Assembly (NCBI GenBank): GCA_947630135.1
Contig: CANRGH010000002.1
Location: 144,376-208,375 of the forward strand
Source: an uncultured Monoglobus sp.
GTDB taxonomy: Bacteria > Bacillota > Clostridia > Monoglobales > Monoglobaceae
DNA length: 64,000 bases
Reading direction: 5' to 3'
In this document: positions 8,638 to 18,033 of the stretch, piece by piece
Layout: the number at the start of each line of letters is the position of its first letter
Position numbering within the stretch: the stretch's first letter is position 1
The notes under the pieces: generated by a model
The model's database searches: none
Told to the model about the DNA's origin: nothing
Seen by the model: the letters and a program-made list of their open reading frames with translations, nothing else
Position numbers and translations under genes: made by a program

Positions 8638-8780
8638 GTTTGCTCCGGCTTAGCGCGAGCTTGAATCCCTTCGCCGGGCGGCATCCCCCAACCAACATAC
8701 GGGGAGCGCCACTTAATCAACGTATCAACCAGGGCGCGCGCGGCCCGGAGTTTTACGGCTCGCGCTAATCCGGAGCAAAC
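8638..8780. ncRNA. structured RNA candidate, possibly HEARO/IsrB omega-RNA-like, no ORF attached
   Basis: A 23-base arm starting GTTTGCTCCGG (8638-8660) is complementary to 8758-8780 with one mismatch. It closes a 97-base interior with further pairing: CCGGGC (about 8674-8679) with GCCCGG (about 8743-8748), CCCCC with GGGGA, and a possible pseudoknot between ATACG and CGTAT. Size, GC-rich multi-branched interior and a long closing stem recall HEARO RNAs, the guide RNAs of IsrB nickases. That match is from memory and unverified. No isrB gene is present nearby. The strand is uncertain. A small folding mobile element is an alternative. Confidence 0.45.
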
Positions 8781-8817
8781 GGCGGCGATGCTTAAAATTT
8801 TTGGAGGTGACTTTAAA

Positions 8818-8985
8818 ATGAGAAATATAAAGGAATACAAGGCGCCCACGGCGCAGATCACGGAATTTGAGTGCGCGGACGTTATAACAACGAGTTTAGA
8901 ACTTAAGAAAAGACCCGATTCGGCAAAGAGTGATTATGTGTATGCCGGACACATTGACTGGAAGAGCAATTTCGGCCAGAATTAA
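8818..8985 (+). CDS. 55-aa peptide of unknown function (short 'YKAPTA..E..DVITTS' type)
   Basis: GGAGGTGA lies ideally before ATG 8818. The peptide begins MRNIKEYKAPTAQITEFEC, then carries ADVITTS. From memory, short clostridial peptides with a 'Y.AP.A....F...DVI..S' opening are often found beside surface-protein genes; their role is unknown. The second half is charged and ends in DWKSNFGQN. There is no signal peptide or membrane segment. A precursor-peptide role is possible, but no modifying enzyme is nearby. A strong terminator follows. Confidence 0.65.
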   Translation: MRNIKEYKAPTAQITEFECADVITTSLELKKRPDSAKSDYVYAGHIDWKSNFGQN

Positions 8986-9000
8986 GATAACAACAACAGA

Positions 9001-9023
9001 AAAGGCGCCGAGGCGCCTTTTTT
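9001..9023. terminator. bidirectional intrinsic terminator
   Basis: AAAGGCGC / GCGCCTTT with loop CGAG and a T tract ends the 55-aa peptide gene. Six bases further, the convergent cysK stops. Confidence 0.85.
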
Positions 9024-9028
9024 GTTGT

Positions 9029-9958
<930 letters not shown>

Positions 9959-9990
9959 AAAAATTACCTCTTTTCATAAAATATATATAA

Positions 9991-10009
9991 CCTACATGTT
10001 TACTATGTA
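9991..10009. promoter_or_regulatory. candidate operator upstream of cysK
   Basis: ACCTACATGTTTACTATGT carries imperfect inverted ends (AC.TA ... TA.GT) in the 5' region of cysK, 33-51 bases before the ATG. Its placement and layout recall Rrf2-family sites such as those of CymR/IscR regulators of sulfur genes. This is inferred from pattern and context only. Confidence 0.35.
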
Positions 10010-10058
10010 ATAATACACCAAAACAAAACTTTTGTCAATAGTTTTTTTGAAAAAATTC

Positions 10059-10076
10059 CCCGCCCGAAGGCGGGGA
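10059..10076 (-). terminator. intrinsic terminator of the pectate lyase gene
   Basis: On the minus strand CCCCGCC TTCG GGCGGGG is followed by AATTTTTT, 8 bases after the pectate lyase stop. Confidence 0.85.
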
Positions 10077-10083
10077 TAAAATT

Positions 10084-12087
10084 TCAGCGCTTGATAACAT
10101 CTGCGTAAGGCGCGAGGCTGCCGTTTGACCAGAGATAGCACCTCACGTCGGCATATTCCTTTGAAAACTCAAGAGATATGCCATGCTTTGTCTCGCCGAG
10201 CGGCACAAGCTCGGTCAGAACCTCGCTCACAATATCGTTTTCATACGCCGCGGCGACGAACAGAGCGCCGCTCTCATCCGACAGGTTCGCGACCGAGGCC
10301 GTGATCGTCTTTCCGCTGACCGAAGGCTCCGCAGCATAGAACACGCCGCCCGGGTTTTCGGTCGGGCCAGCCGTTGGCGCCGGAGGCTCCGTCGGGACGG
10401 GAGCGGGCGCGGTTCCGCTTGTCGCGGGATATTCGGCCTCATCGCCGACGTAGTTTTTGACTACGGACGATTGATAATCCTCAAGCATCTGTTTAAGCTC
10501 GGGCACTATATCGTGGCTGGTGTCGGGACTCTTGGTGTCGGTGGGCGTGTAATTGCTCAGATCAAATTTAATGTCGCCTCCGCCGCTCCTTCCTGCATGG
10601 CTTTTGACGTCCGCGGCAACGCTCTCCGCGGGGTCGGGCTTTGAAGCGAGATCGACCTTTGTGTCAAAATTGCTGTATGTGTCCTTACATGTATAAGTGG
10701 TTCCGCTCTTGACATAAGTATTTTGCTTGGTGGTGACCGACGATGGCACTTCCTCGTTTCTCGAAGAGGCAGAATACGCGTCAAAATCCTTGGTTCCGTT
10801 ATAGTATGTAATGTCGCCGCAGTCGATCATCAGGTTGTTATACGACTTTATTATTCCGCCCGCCTCGCCACTGAATGTTCCGTCGTCGTGGCCCTGTTTT
10901 GAAGAGAGCATGGGCGACTTTACGCCGCGGAAAACATTATTTTCCGCGAACACCGAGGCGCCCGAGGTCACGCCGATGCCGTAGCCGCTGTTGCCATCGA
11001 AATAATTGTTATACATATGCACATTTGAGTATCTGGTTCTGGGGTGGCGGGAATCGGAATGGTCAAACCAGTTGTGGTGATAGGTAAGATAGTCGGTTCC
11101 GTCGCCCGATGCGCTATCGCTATTTGCCTGTATCAGCGAGCATTTTCCGCTGTCCCAGAAATGGTTGTATGAGAGCGTGCAGTACTTCGCGCCTTTCTTG
11201 ATGTCAAGCGAACCGTCGCCTTTTACCTTGTCGTCTGCCTTCGGGTCGGTCTTGCCGTAATAAAAATCGTTGTTGTGGACCCAAATATTTTGGTTCGAGC
11301 CGTTGATAGAAATTCCGTCGTCCGTGAACAGCACGAGGCCGAGATTTCTGATCTCGGTATTTTTGTTTCCGTTCAGGTTAAGGCCGAACCATTTGAGCGT
11401 CGCGTCGTCGCCCACGCCCTCGAACGTGATGTTTTTTGATTCCTTAGACTCCAGAAACGCGGGTTTGCCGTCCGCAACGCTCAAATCATTTATTTTTGTG
11501 CCGTCGATCATGCCGATAAAGCGCACGATTAGCGGCCTCGAGTCCTTTCTGTATGACTGAAGAATATCTCTGAGGCCGATGTATTCCTTAATCCTGCTGC
11601 CGTCTTTGATACCAAACTTGACGGTATTGACGTTCTCATTTGTTATATAGAGAATTTGCGCGTCGGCTTTAACGGTGCCGTCATCGTTATAGCCGCCCGA
11701 CGCGCTCTTGCTCGGTGAGTTTGACGAGAACGCGAAGCCCTCGCGCTTGTATGCCGAAACCGCGATGTTTTTCCGCTCGGCAGAGCCGCCCGCGCTCTCG
11801 ACCTTAACATCATACTCACCCGCAGCGAGGCCCAAAGCGTCGGCGCGGTAATAATTTCCGTAATATCTGATAAGCTCCTTGTCGATCGGCTGCTGCGGAT
11901 AGTCCGCGTCAGACGACTTTTTGACATACACGTTATAGCCGTCCGCCGCCGCGGTGTTCGTCCACAAAACCGCGATCGACTCAAACCCGCCGCGGGCATC
12001 CGTGATCTCTAATCCGTCCGCCGCGCTTACCGCCGCGGCGGGAGTTACCATACACAAAATAAGCAATACGCACAAAAAACGCTTCAT
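10084..12087 (-). CDS. secreted pectate lyase (PL1-like)
   Basis: Cleaves polygalacturonate by beta-elimination outside the cell. The 667-aa protein starts at ATG 12087 (GGGAAGGTG upstream; the frame extends 6 codons further without a site). Residues 1-23 are a signal peptide; 24-112 look like an Fn3-type module (ESIAVLWTNTAAADGYNVYV). The PL1 beta-helix spans about 145-465, with IWVHNNDF near 268, Ca2+-site DGSLDIKKG near 291, HHNWFDH at 337-343 and the arginine motif RHPRTR (347-352). A Pro/Thr linker (about 560-590) leads to an 80-residue C-terminal beta module ending LWSNGSLAPYADV. A similar module ends the LRR protein at 34893-36971. No SLH anchor was seen. Confidence 0.9.
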   Translation of the reverse strand: MKRFLCVLLILCMVTPAAAVSAADGLEITDARGGFESIAVLWTNTAAADGYNVYVKKSSDADYPQQPIDKELIRYYGNYYRADALGLAAGEYDVKVESAGGSAERKNIAVSAYKREGFAFSSNSPSKSASGGYNDDGTVKADAQILYITNENVNTVKFGIKDGSRIKEYIGLRDILQSYRKDSRPLIVRFIGMIDGTKINDLSVADGKPAFLESKESKNITFEGVGDDATLKWFGLNLNGNKNTEIRNLGLVLFTDDGISINGSNQNIWVHNNDFYYGKTDPKADDKVKGDGSLDIKKGAKYCTLSYNHFWDSGKCSLIQANSDSASGDGTDYLTYHHNWFDHSDSRHPRTRYSNVHMYNNYFDGNSGYGIGVTSGASVFAENNVFRGVKSPMLSSKQGHDDGTFSGEAGGIIKSYNNLMIDCGDITYYNGTKDFDAYSASSRNEEVPSSVTTKQNTYVKSGTTYTCKDTYSNFDTKVDLASKPDPAESVAADVKSHAGRSGGGDIKFDLSNYTPTDTKSPDTSHDIVPELKQMLEDYQSSVVKNYVGDEAEYPATSGTAPAPVPTEPPAPTAGPTENPGGVFYAAEPSVSGKTITASVANLSDESGALFVAAAYENDIVSEVLTELVPLGETKHGISLEFSKEYADVRCYLWSNGSLAPYADVIKR

Positions 12088-12120
12088 GAAAATACACCTT
12101 CCCAAAATTCTGATTATGTC

Positions 12121-13011
12121 TTAATTCTTTTCAAAGCCCATATCGTTTATAAAATTCTCAATGTTGCGCCAGTTTTCCTTGACCTTGACCCAAAGCTCAA
12201 GATAGACCTTCTCGCCCAAAAAGCGCTCTATGTCCTGCCGCGCCTGACGGCCTATGTCTTTGAGCTTGTCGCCCTTCTTGCCGATGATTATGCCCTTGTG
12301 GCTCTGCTTTTCGCAATAGATCACCGCCGAGATGTCATAGGTGCCGTTTTCGCGCTGTTTCATCTTCTCGATCTCGACCGCGATGCCGTGGGGTATCTCT
12401 TTGTTTAAAAGGCGCAGCGCCTTCTCGCGGATAAACTCGGCTACGATCTGACGCTCGGGCTGGTCGGTTATAACGTCGTCGGGGAAAAACTTCGGCCCTT
12501 CCTCCATCATGTCCTCGATGATCTCGAGCAGCCTGTCCACATTTTCGCCCTTTTGGGCCGAGATCGGCACAATCGCGGCAAAATCATAAATATGCTGCAG
12601 CCTGTCCAAGACCGGAAGCAGGTTGAGTCTCGGCATTGTATCGATCTTGTTGACCGCGAGGATAACCGGCACGTCCGAAGTCTTAAGGCCGCCCAGAGCT
12701 TCTTTTTCCGCCTCAAGCTCGCCCTCGAAGATGCCCGCGTCGACCATATATATAAGCGCGTCAATATCCTGCGTGGCGGAGTAGATATATTTTTCCATTC
12801 GCATGCCCAGCTTGTTGTGGGGCTTGTGAATTCCGGGCGTGTCGATCAGCACGAGCTGACAGTCGTCGCTTGTGTGAACGCCGAGAATTTTTGTCCGCGT
12901 GGTCTGCGGCTTGCGCGAAACGATAGCCACCTTCTCGCCCACCAAACGGTTGAGCAAGGTCGACTTGCCCGCGTTGGGCCTGCCCGTGATTGCAATAAAT
13001 CCCGATTTCAT
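12121..13011 (-). CDS. era: GTPase Era
   Basis: Essential Ras-like GTPase that binds 16S rRNA and assists 30S maturation. 296 aa. G1 GRPNAGKS (10-17), G3 DTPGIHK, G4 NKID. The C-terminal KH domain has IIIGKKGDKLKDIG. AGGAGG before ATG 13011 sets the start; the longer frame to 13083 lacks a site. It is last in the yqfC-yqfD-phoH-ybeY-dgkA-era operon and overlaps dgkA by 4 bases. Confidence 0.97.
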   Translation of the reverse strand: MKSGFIAITGRPNAGKSTLLNRLVGEKVAIVSRKPQTTRTKILGVHTSDDCQLVLIDTPGIHKPHNKLGMRMEKYIYSATQDIDALIYMVDAGIFEGELEAEKEALGGLKTSDVPVILAVNKIDTMPRLNLLPVLDRLQHIYDFAAIVPISAQKGENVDRLLEIIEDMMEEGPKFFPDDVITDQPERQIVAEFIREKALRLLNKEIPHGIAVEIEKMKQRENGTYDISAVIYCEKQSHKGIIIGKKGDKLKDIGRQARQDIERFLGEKVYLELWVKVKENWRNIENFINDMGFEKN

Positions 13012-13469
13012 AAATTCCTCCTGTATTTTGATCCGAAAACAAACAGCGCCATGATCACAATATACGCCGCGGTAAGGTACCAATACTTAAGCAGAGTCAT
13101 TAAGGCCGGTACGAGCCGCGCGGCGTCGCCGAAAACGAACACCGCCACAACGATCGATCCAACGGCCGCGATAAGCACCGCCCCGGCCGCCGCGTCTTTG
13201 GCGAGCCGCGCAAGCTCCGAACGTTCGGGCGAAGCCAGATCAGCCGCGGCCTCAACCGCGGTGTTGGCCGCCTCAAGGCCCATGACCAAGGCTATGGCAA
13301 GCGCGAGAACCGCCGCCTCGATCCGCGTCGCGCCGTAGAGCGCGGCAAAAATCGCGACGGTCACCGCGGCGCAGATATGTATTCTGAAATTCCGCTCCCT
13401 CGCGGCACAGGCAAAGACCCCTCTGCCCGCATAGCCGAAGCTTTTGATCAGCGCCAATAAATTTTTCAT
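13008..13469 (-). CDS. dgkA: diacylglycerol/undecaprenol kinase
   Basis: Small integral membrane lipid kinase of 153 aa. The conserved active-site region reads GLEAANTAVEAAADL, followed by ARLAKDAAAGAVL, which carry the family Glu/Asn and Lys-Asp residues. Gram-positive members phosphorylate undecaprenol. Three hydrophobic segments in the first 125 residues match the family; an additional C-terminal hydrophobic stretch (YWYLTAAYIVIMALFVF) makes it longer than the usual 120-130 aa. It overlaps ybeY and era by 4 bases each, showing tight coupling. Confidence 0.88.
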   Translation of the reverse strand: MKNLLALIKSFGYAGRGVFACAARERNFRIHICAAVTVAIFAALYGATRIEAAVLALAIALVMGLEAANTAVEAAADLASPERSELARLAKDAAAGAVLIAAVGSIVVAVFVFGDAARLVPALMTLLKYWYLTAAYIVIMALFVFGSKYRRNL

Positions 13470-13951
13470 CGCTCAAGCCCCATTTGGTCCAAAATTTCTT
13501 TCTGATAACCGAACATTTCGTCCTCATCCTCGGGCGTCATGTGGTCATATCCCAAAAGATGAAGCATAGAATGCACCGTCAAAAACCCGACCTCGCGCTC
13601 AAACGAGTGGCCGTATTCCCCGGCCTGCTCGCGGGCTCGCTCAAGGGATATGACAATATCTCCCAGCATAATCTCGCCCATCTCGCTTAGCTCGGCGTAG
13701 TCCTCGTGGATCTCGCCCTTCTCGTCATACTCGAACATCGGGAACGAGAGCACATCGGTCGCGCGGTCGATCCCGCGATGCAGCCTGTTAAGATTTCGTA
13801 TATCCTCGTTGTCGGTCAGCATAACGCTTATCTCAACGTCGTCCCTCAGGCCGAAAAAGCCCAAGGTTGACCGCGCCGCGCGCTTGATAAGCTCGCGCAG
13901 CTTGCGGCTCACGGTTATTTTGCTCTGATTATTAAGAATTACGACTTTCAT
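13466..13951 (-). CDS. ybeY: endoribonuclease YbeY
   Basis: Zinc endoribonuclease for 16S rRNA 3'-end maturation and ribosome quality control. 161 aa, with the metal-binding motif HSMLHLLGYDH near the C-terminus and the family segment DRATDVLSFPMFE. It overlaps phoH and dgkA by 4 bases, the conserved Firmicutes order. Confidence 0.96.
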   Translation of the reverse strand: MKVVILNNQSKITVSRKLRELIKRAARSTLGFFGLRDDVEISVMLTDNEDIRNLNRLHRGIDRATDVLSFPMFEYDEKGEIHEDYAELSEMGEIMLGDIVISLERAREQAGEYGHSFEREVGFLTVHSMLHLLGYDHMTPEDEDEMFGYQKEILDQMGLER

Positions 13952-14946
13952 GTCTGTTTCCTGCTTTTCTCCCTGCGCTGAAGCGCCACGCGCTCCCGCT
14001 CAAGTGTCTTTTTCTCATACGCCTTGACTATCTTCTGCACCAGCGGGTGACGCACAACATCCTTTTCGGACAGATACATAAACTCTATGCCCTCAATGTT
14101 TTTAAGCACGATCTCGGCGTCCCTGAGACCCGACTGCTTGTCCCTCGGCAGATCGACCTGTGTTATGTCGCCGGTCACGACGATCTTCGACGCGAAGCCC
14201 ATTCGGGTCAGGAACATCTTCATCTGCTCGCGCGTGGTGTTCTGGGCCTCGTCGAGTATGATGAACGCGTCGTCAAGCGTTCTGCCGCGCATGTAGGCGA
14301 GGGGAGCGACCTCGATCTGGCCGCGCTCCAGCACCTTGTGGAACGTCTCAAATCCGAGCATCTCGCCGAGCGCGTCATAGAGCGGTCTCAGGTACGGATC
14401 GACCTTTTCCTGCATGTCGCCGGGCAGAAAGCCGAGGCTTTCGCCCGCTTCGATCGCGGGACGGGTGAGGATTATGCGGTTCACCTCTTTGTTCTTAAAC
14501 GCCGCGACCGCCATCGCGACCGCGAGATATGTCTTTCCGGTTCCCGCGGGGCCTATGCCGAACACGATAGGATTGTTTTTTATCTTTTCGACATAGTTTT
14601 TCTGGCCGAGGGTCTTCGCTTTGAGCGGCGTTCCGTTTGACGTGACACATATAACGTCCTTGCCGAGGTCTTTAAGCTCTTCCGCGTTGCCGTCGTCGAT
14701 CTGGCCCATGACGTAGCGAACCTCCTGCTCGCCGATAGTCTCGCCGCGGGCCGCGTAGGCCATAAGCTGATTGATCGCCGAGACCGCCTTGTCAACGTTC
14801 TCGGGCGCGCCGCCGACCTTTATCGCGGAGCCGCGGTTTATCACGGCCACGTCAAGCTCCTTTTCGATAATTCTGACGTTCTCGTCAAAGCTGCCGAAAA
14901 GGTTGATGACATATTCCATTTTCTCAACATCAATGTATCTTTCCAT
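13948..14946 (-). CDS. phoH: PhoH-family ATPase
   Basis: Cytoplasmic P-loop ATPase of 332 aa. An N-terminal KH-like region (residues 20-70) precedes Walker A GPAGTGKT (132-139). Walker B is FIILDEAQNTT and sensor I is VVTGDITQVDLP. The family is linked to RNA metabolism with ybeY, its downstream partner here (4-base overlap). It lies 21 bases after yqfD. Confidence 0.95.
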   Translation of the reverse strand: MERYIDVEKMEYVINLFGSFDENVRIIEKELDVAVINRGSAIKVGGAPENVDKAVSAINQLMAYAARGETIGEQEVRYVMGQIDDGNAEELKDLGKDVICVTSNGTPLKAKTLGQKNYVEKIKNNPIVFGIGPAGTGKTYLAVAMAVAAFKNKEVNRIILTRPAIEAGESLGFLPGDMQEKVDPYLRPLYDALGEMLGFETFHKVLERGQIEVAPLAYMRGRTLDDAFIILDEAQNTTREQMKMFLTRMGFASKIVVTGDITQVDLPRDKQSGLRDAEIVLKNIEGIEFMYLSEKDVVRHPLVQKIVKAYEKKTLERERVALQRREKSRKQT

Positions 14947-14967
14947 TAATTAACCTCTAAAAAGTTT

Positions 14968-16227
14968 TTATTCGGGAGCCTCCGTGTTTGTCGGTTCCCC
15001 GCTCTCTATATCATAATCCAAATTTCCGTTTTTGTCAATCAGACTTTTGTCAATTTTCTTCTCAACGGCGATATTTTCCAAACACTCATATGTGACCGTG
15101 ACCTCGACCGAGTCTCCCAATATATTATGGTCGTTTGTTTTGTTTATTATTTCCGCGTTTTCGGGAATTTTCTTCTCGACCTCGGGGGTCAGCTCGGCGA
15201 CTCCGGTCTCCACCGCCTCGCGTGCGGTCCTGCGCTTTTCCTCGAGCGTGTATTCGCGGAATATTTTGCGGGCGCCGCCGAACTCCGCGCCGATTTTCGG
15301 GACCGTGAACATCTTTTCCTGCCGTTCCTCATCAAAGCTGTCCGGCTCCATTGCCGCGGTGTAAAGATCGAACTCGCGCCCGAACAGCTTCACGGCGTAA
15401 AGCTTTTTCTCGTTCCCGGTATAGACCTTCTCGGTGTAATTCAGCGGATATTCGCGGCTCGCGCTGTACTCGGTCGAGGCGAAAACGTCGCCGTAGGCGT
15501 GGACCAGTCTGTAGCCGCCGTAAACGCTGTCCATGACTCCGCTGACAAGCACGTCGCCCGCGCGGACGCCGTCGCCCTTCTTGACCATGGTCTGGCCCTG
15601 CTTGACCTCAAGCCGCGCGATCACGCCGTCCTTCGCCGCCACAAGGCTGCATTCCTCGTCGGTGATATGCGGCACGCTCTCGCTGTCAAGCCGCTCCGCG
15701 ATCTCGATATACACTCTCGAGCCGCGGACGTTCACGCCGACCCATGCCAGCTCGTCGTTTTTCATGATCATCTCGTTGCGCACCTCGTCGGGCTCGATCT
15801 TTCCCGCGTCCGCGCCTATCCTGACCCCGCACTCCTTGAGTTGTTCTCTCAGCAGTTCCTCGGGTACCCTTTCGTTCCCGACAATGTCAACGTTCATCAC
15901 GCGGGTCGAGGTCAGATAGAGTATGAATATAAACAAAGCGATCCCAACGATCGTCGGCACGGTCCTGCGCCTGTATCGGCGCAGCACAAAAGGCAGGCCG
16001 CGCCGCTCCGCGATGCGCGGGCGTGCTCCCGTTATCCTCGCGATGTCGCGCAGCAGGCAAAAATCCCGCGCCGCGATCCTGCATGTGAATACCCCGCCCT
16101 CCGAGCTCACGTCCCACAGCCTTATGCCGCGGCGGACGCAGATGTTCACGAACCGCTCCGGGAACCCGCCGCCGATTGTTATGACGAGGCAGCCCCTTAA
16201 ATAGTTCAGTATTCGAATGAAAAGCAT
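14968..16227 (-). CDS. yqfD: sporulation protein YqfD
   Basis: 419-aa membrane protein needed at stage IV of sporulation in Bacillus; the exact activity is unknown. It starts MLFIRILNYLRGC, typical of YqfD, has a transmembrane segment at about 92-112 (TIVGIALFIFILYLTS) and a long C-terminal domain with the family strand pattern. GGGAGG lies 5 bases before the ATG. It overlaps yqfC by 22 bases. In B. subtilis the homologue is SigE-dependent. Confidence 0.92.
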   Translation of the reverse strand: MLFIRILNYLRGCLVITIGGGFPERFVNICVRRGIRLWDVSSEGGVFTCRIAARDFCLLRDIARITGARPRIAERRGLPFVLRRYRRRTVPTIVGIALFIFILYLTSTRVMNVDIVGNERVPEELLREQLKECGVRIGADAGKIEPDEVRNEMIMKNDELAWVGVNVRGSRVYIEIAERLDSESVPHITDEECSLVAAKDGVIARLEVKQGQTMVKKGDGVRAGDVLVSGVMDSVYGGYRLVHAYGDVFASTEYSASREYPLNYTEKVYTGNEKKLYAVKLFGREFDLYTAAMEPDSFDEERQEKMFTVPKIGAEFGGARKIFREYTLEEKRRTAREAVETGVAELTPEVEKKIPENAEIINKTNDHNILGDSVEVTVTYECLENIAVEKKIDKSLIDKNGNLDYDIESGEPTNTEAPE

Positions 16228-16502
16228 TTAAACCTCCCGGTTATGTAAAGAAATTCCTCGGTCATGGTCTTAAGCTCCATGTTCTTGCCGGTTATGCTCA
16301 CGTTGACCGCCTTGCACTTTATCCGTATGATCTCGTCGCCGTACTCAATTATCCCGGCGTAGTTCTCGATCGTCAGCTCGCGGTCGCCGACCATGGTGAC
16401 AAGCGGCATGCCCAGCACAATGTTTTTCGATATGTCCACCGCGTCCGCGATCTTTTCCTTGAGCGTGGGAGCCTCGTCCCTTTCGCGCCGCCTTTTAGCC
16501 AT
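16206..16502 (-). CDS. yqfC: sporulation protein YqfC
   Basis: 98-aa YabP/YqfC-family protein of the mother cell. The core (NIVLGMPLVTMVGDRELTIE, then GIIEYGDE) and the C-terminal ITGRF-type segment fit YqfC. First gene of the yqfC-to-era operon. A TATAAT-like element lies upstream near 16525-16533, but no clear -35 was found, which would be compatible with a sporulation sigma factor (inference). Confidence 0.88.
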   Translation of the reverse strand: MAKRRRERDEAPTLKEKIADAVDISKNIVLGMPLVTMVGDRELTIENYAGIIEYGDEIIRIKCKAVNVSITGKNMELKTMTEEFLYITGRFKCFSFEY

Positions 16503-16551
16503 TCAGTCCCACCCGTTCCGCAATATTATAAACTATACATATGACGGTCAG

Positions 16552-16581
16552 CTAAAAAAAAGAACCACCTTTCGGTGGTTC
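16552..16581 (-). terminator. intrinsic terminator of pfkA
   Basis: Minus strand GAACCACC GAAA GGTGGTTC followed by eight or more T. It lies just after pfkA and before yqfC. Confidence 0.88.
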
Positions 16582-16588
16582 CGGAGTT

Positions 16589-17566
16589 TTATCTGTAACC
16601 GAGTTTTTTCGCAAGCGTCATGCGCTCTGTCGGCAGTGTTTTCTTGACCGCCAGACCTTCCTTTATGTCAATGTCGGTGATCTGTCCGTTTTTCATGCAG
16701 ACAATTCTGTTCTGCTTGCCCGCGATAAGCAGCTCAACCGCGTAGTTTCCCATTTCGGACGCTATTACGCGGTCGCGCACCGACGGGCTTCCGCCGCGCT
16801 GAACGTGGCCGAGAATTGTCGCCCTCGACTCAATGCCGGTCTTTTCCTCGATCTTTTTCGCCATTTCGATAACCCCGCCGACGCCCTCGGCCACAAGGAC
16901 AATGAAGCGCTTTTCGCCGTTGGCCTTGCTGTGCATGATCGGCTTTAAGATGTCCTCCTCAAACGACCACTTGATCTCGGGCACCAGTATAACGTCCGCG
17001 CCGCACGCAATTCCCACGTCAAGCGCCAGATAGCCCGCTGTCCTGCCCATGACCTCAATAACCGAGCAGCGCTCGTGGCTTTCGGTGGTGTCTTTAATGT
17101 TGTCGACCGCGCTCTTGATAGTGTTGAGACAGGTGTCATAGCCTATGGTATACTCGCTGCAGCCTATGTCGTTGTCAATGGTTCCCGGAATGGCGATCGT
17201 GGGCAGACCCGCCTTGCACAGCCGCTCCGCGCCCCTGAACGAGCCGTCGCCGCCTATGACCACAAGGCCGTCAATGTTGAAAATTTTCGCCATTTCAACG
17301 CCTTTTTCTATAACGTCGTCACGCTTGAACTCAAGGCAGCGCGCCGTCTGGAGTATCGTTCCGCCGCGCTGGAGAATGTTTGAAACATCATGGGGCTTCA
17401 TTTTTTTCATCTCGGCCTTTATCAATCCGGAATAGCCTCTCTTTATGCCCACCACGTCAAGGCCGCTGTGGGCCGCGACCCTCACGACCGCTCTGATCGC
17501 CGCGTTCATTCCGGGCGCGTCGCCGCCCGACGTCAATACTCCGATTGTTTTGATTTTTCCTGCCAT
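16589..17566 (-). CDS. pfkA: ATP-dependent 6-phosphofructokinase
   Basis: Commits fructose-6-phosphate to glycolysis. 325 aa, matching the bacterial ATP-PFK length. SGGDAPGMNA is at 13-22; GGDGS (105-109) has glycine at the ATP/PPi discriminating position, indicating ATP rather than pyrophosphate as donor. The catalytic TIDND motif follows (IPGTIDNDIG). GGAGG precedes the ATG. Single gene with its own promoter and terminator. Confidence 0.96.
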   Translation of the reverse strand: MAGKIKTIGVLTSGGDAPGMNAAIRAVVRVAAHSGLDVVGIKRGYSGLIKAEMKKMKPHDVSNILQRGGTILQTARCLEFKRDDVIEKGVEMAKIFNIDGLVVIGGDGSFRGAERLCKAGLPTIAIPGTIDNDIGCSEYTIGYDTCLNTIKSAVDNIKDTTESHERCSVIEVMGRTAGYLALDVGIACGADVILVPEIKWSFEEDILKPIMHSKANGEKRFIVLVAEGVGGVIEMAKKIEEKTGIESRATILGHVQRGGSPSVRDRVIASEMGNYAVELLIAGKQNRIVCMKNGQITDIDIKEGLAVKKTLPTERMTLAKKLGYR

Positions 17567-17657
17567 TTATATTCCTCCAATTTTTGTATGCTTCCAAATT
17601 CCGCCCGCGCGGATATAATTATTTCAAGTTCATATAAATTCAACAATTTCCGATAAT

Positions 17658-17686
17658 ATTTTAATACATTTTGCCCAAAAGTGCAA
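17658..17686 (-). promoter_or_regulatory. pfkA promoter
   Basis: Minus strand TTGCAC (17686-17681), 17-base spacer, TAAAAT (17663-17658). Confidence 0.6.
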
Positions 17687-17886
17687 TATTAACCATTAAC
17701 TAATATATTATGCGTTGATCGTGATTTTTTGTACATTATTTATTCACATGCGCGCAAAAACGCCGCAATACCCAATGAGCGGAGCGGCTGCGGCCCGCAT
17801 ATGGCGGCTTCGCGTGCGCCGCGTCTTTTCGGAACAGCCGAACGTGCGCAAGTAATTTAGAATGAAATATACCAAATTTAGCAAAC

Positions 17887-17896
17887 GGGGGGGGGG
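17887..17896. other. G10 homopolymer upstream of the giant adhesin promoter
   Basis: Ten consecutive G residues lie 55 bases before the -35 box of the adhesin gene. Long G runs mutate by slippage and underlie phase variation in many surface genes. The surrounding intergenic DNA (17700-17880) is otherwise GC-rich and non-coding with imperfect hairpins. Confidence 0.9.
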
Positions 17897-17951
17897 TAAT
17901 TGTTCACTTTTATATATAATAATATTTTTTTAGTAAATTTTTTATTATATA

Positions 17952-17980
17952 TTGACATATATAAGTAAAGGTGATATAAT
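17952..17980 (+). promoter_or_regulatory. consensus promoter of the giant adhesin gene
   Basis: TTGACA 17952-17957, 17-base spacer, TATAAT 17975-17980: an exact sigma-A consensus. Predicted leader is about 47 nt before ATG 18034. Confidence 0.88.
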
Positions 17981-18033
17981 ATTGCATAAATAATTAATAA
18001 AATTTATACTATTTCGGAAGAAGGCGTGTTTTT

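Noticed and set aside
8625..8861. 78-codon minus-strand frame
   Set aside because: Overlaps the structured RNA stem and the better supported 55-aa peptide gene; no ribosome site.
15127..16200. 357-codon plus-strand open frame
   Set aside because: Antisense to yqfD, which is a clear family member with a good ribosome site; the frame arises from GC-rich third positions.
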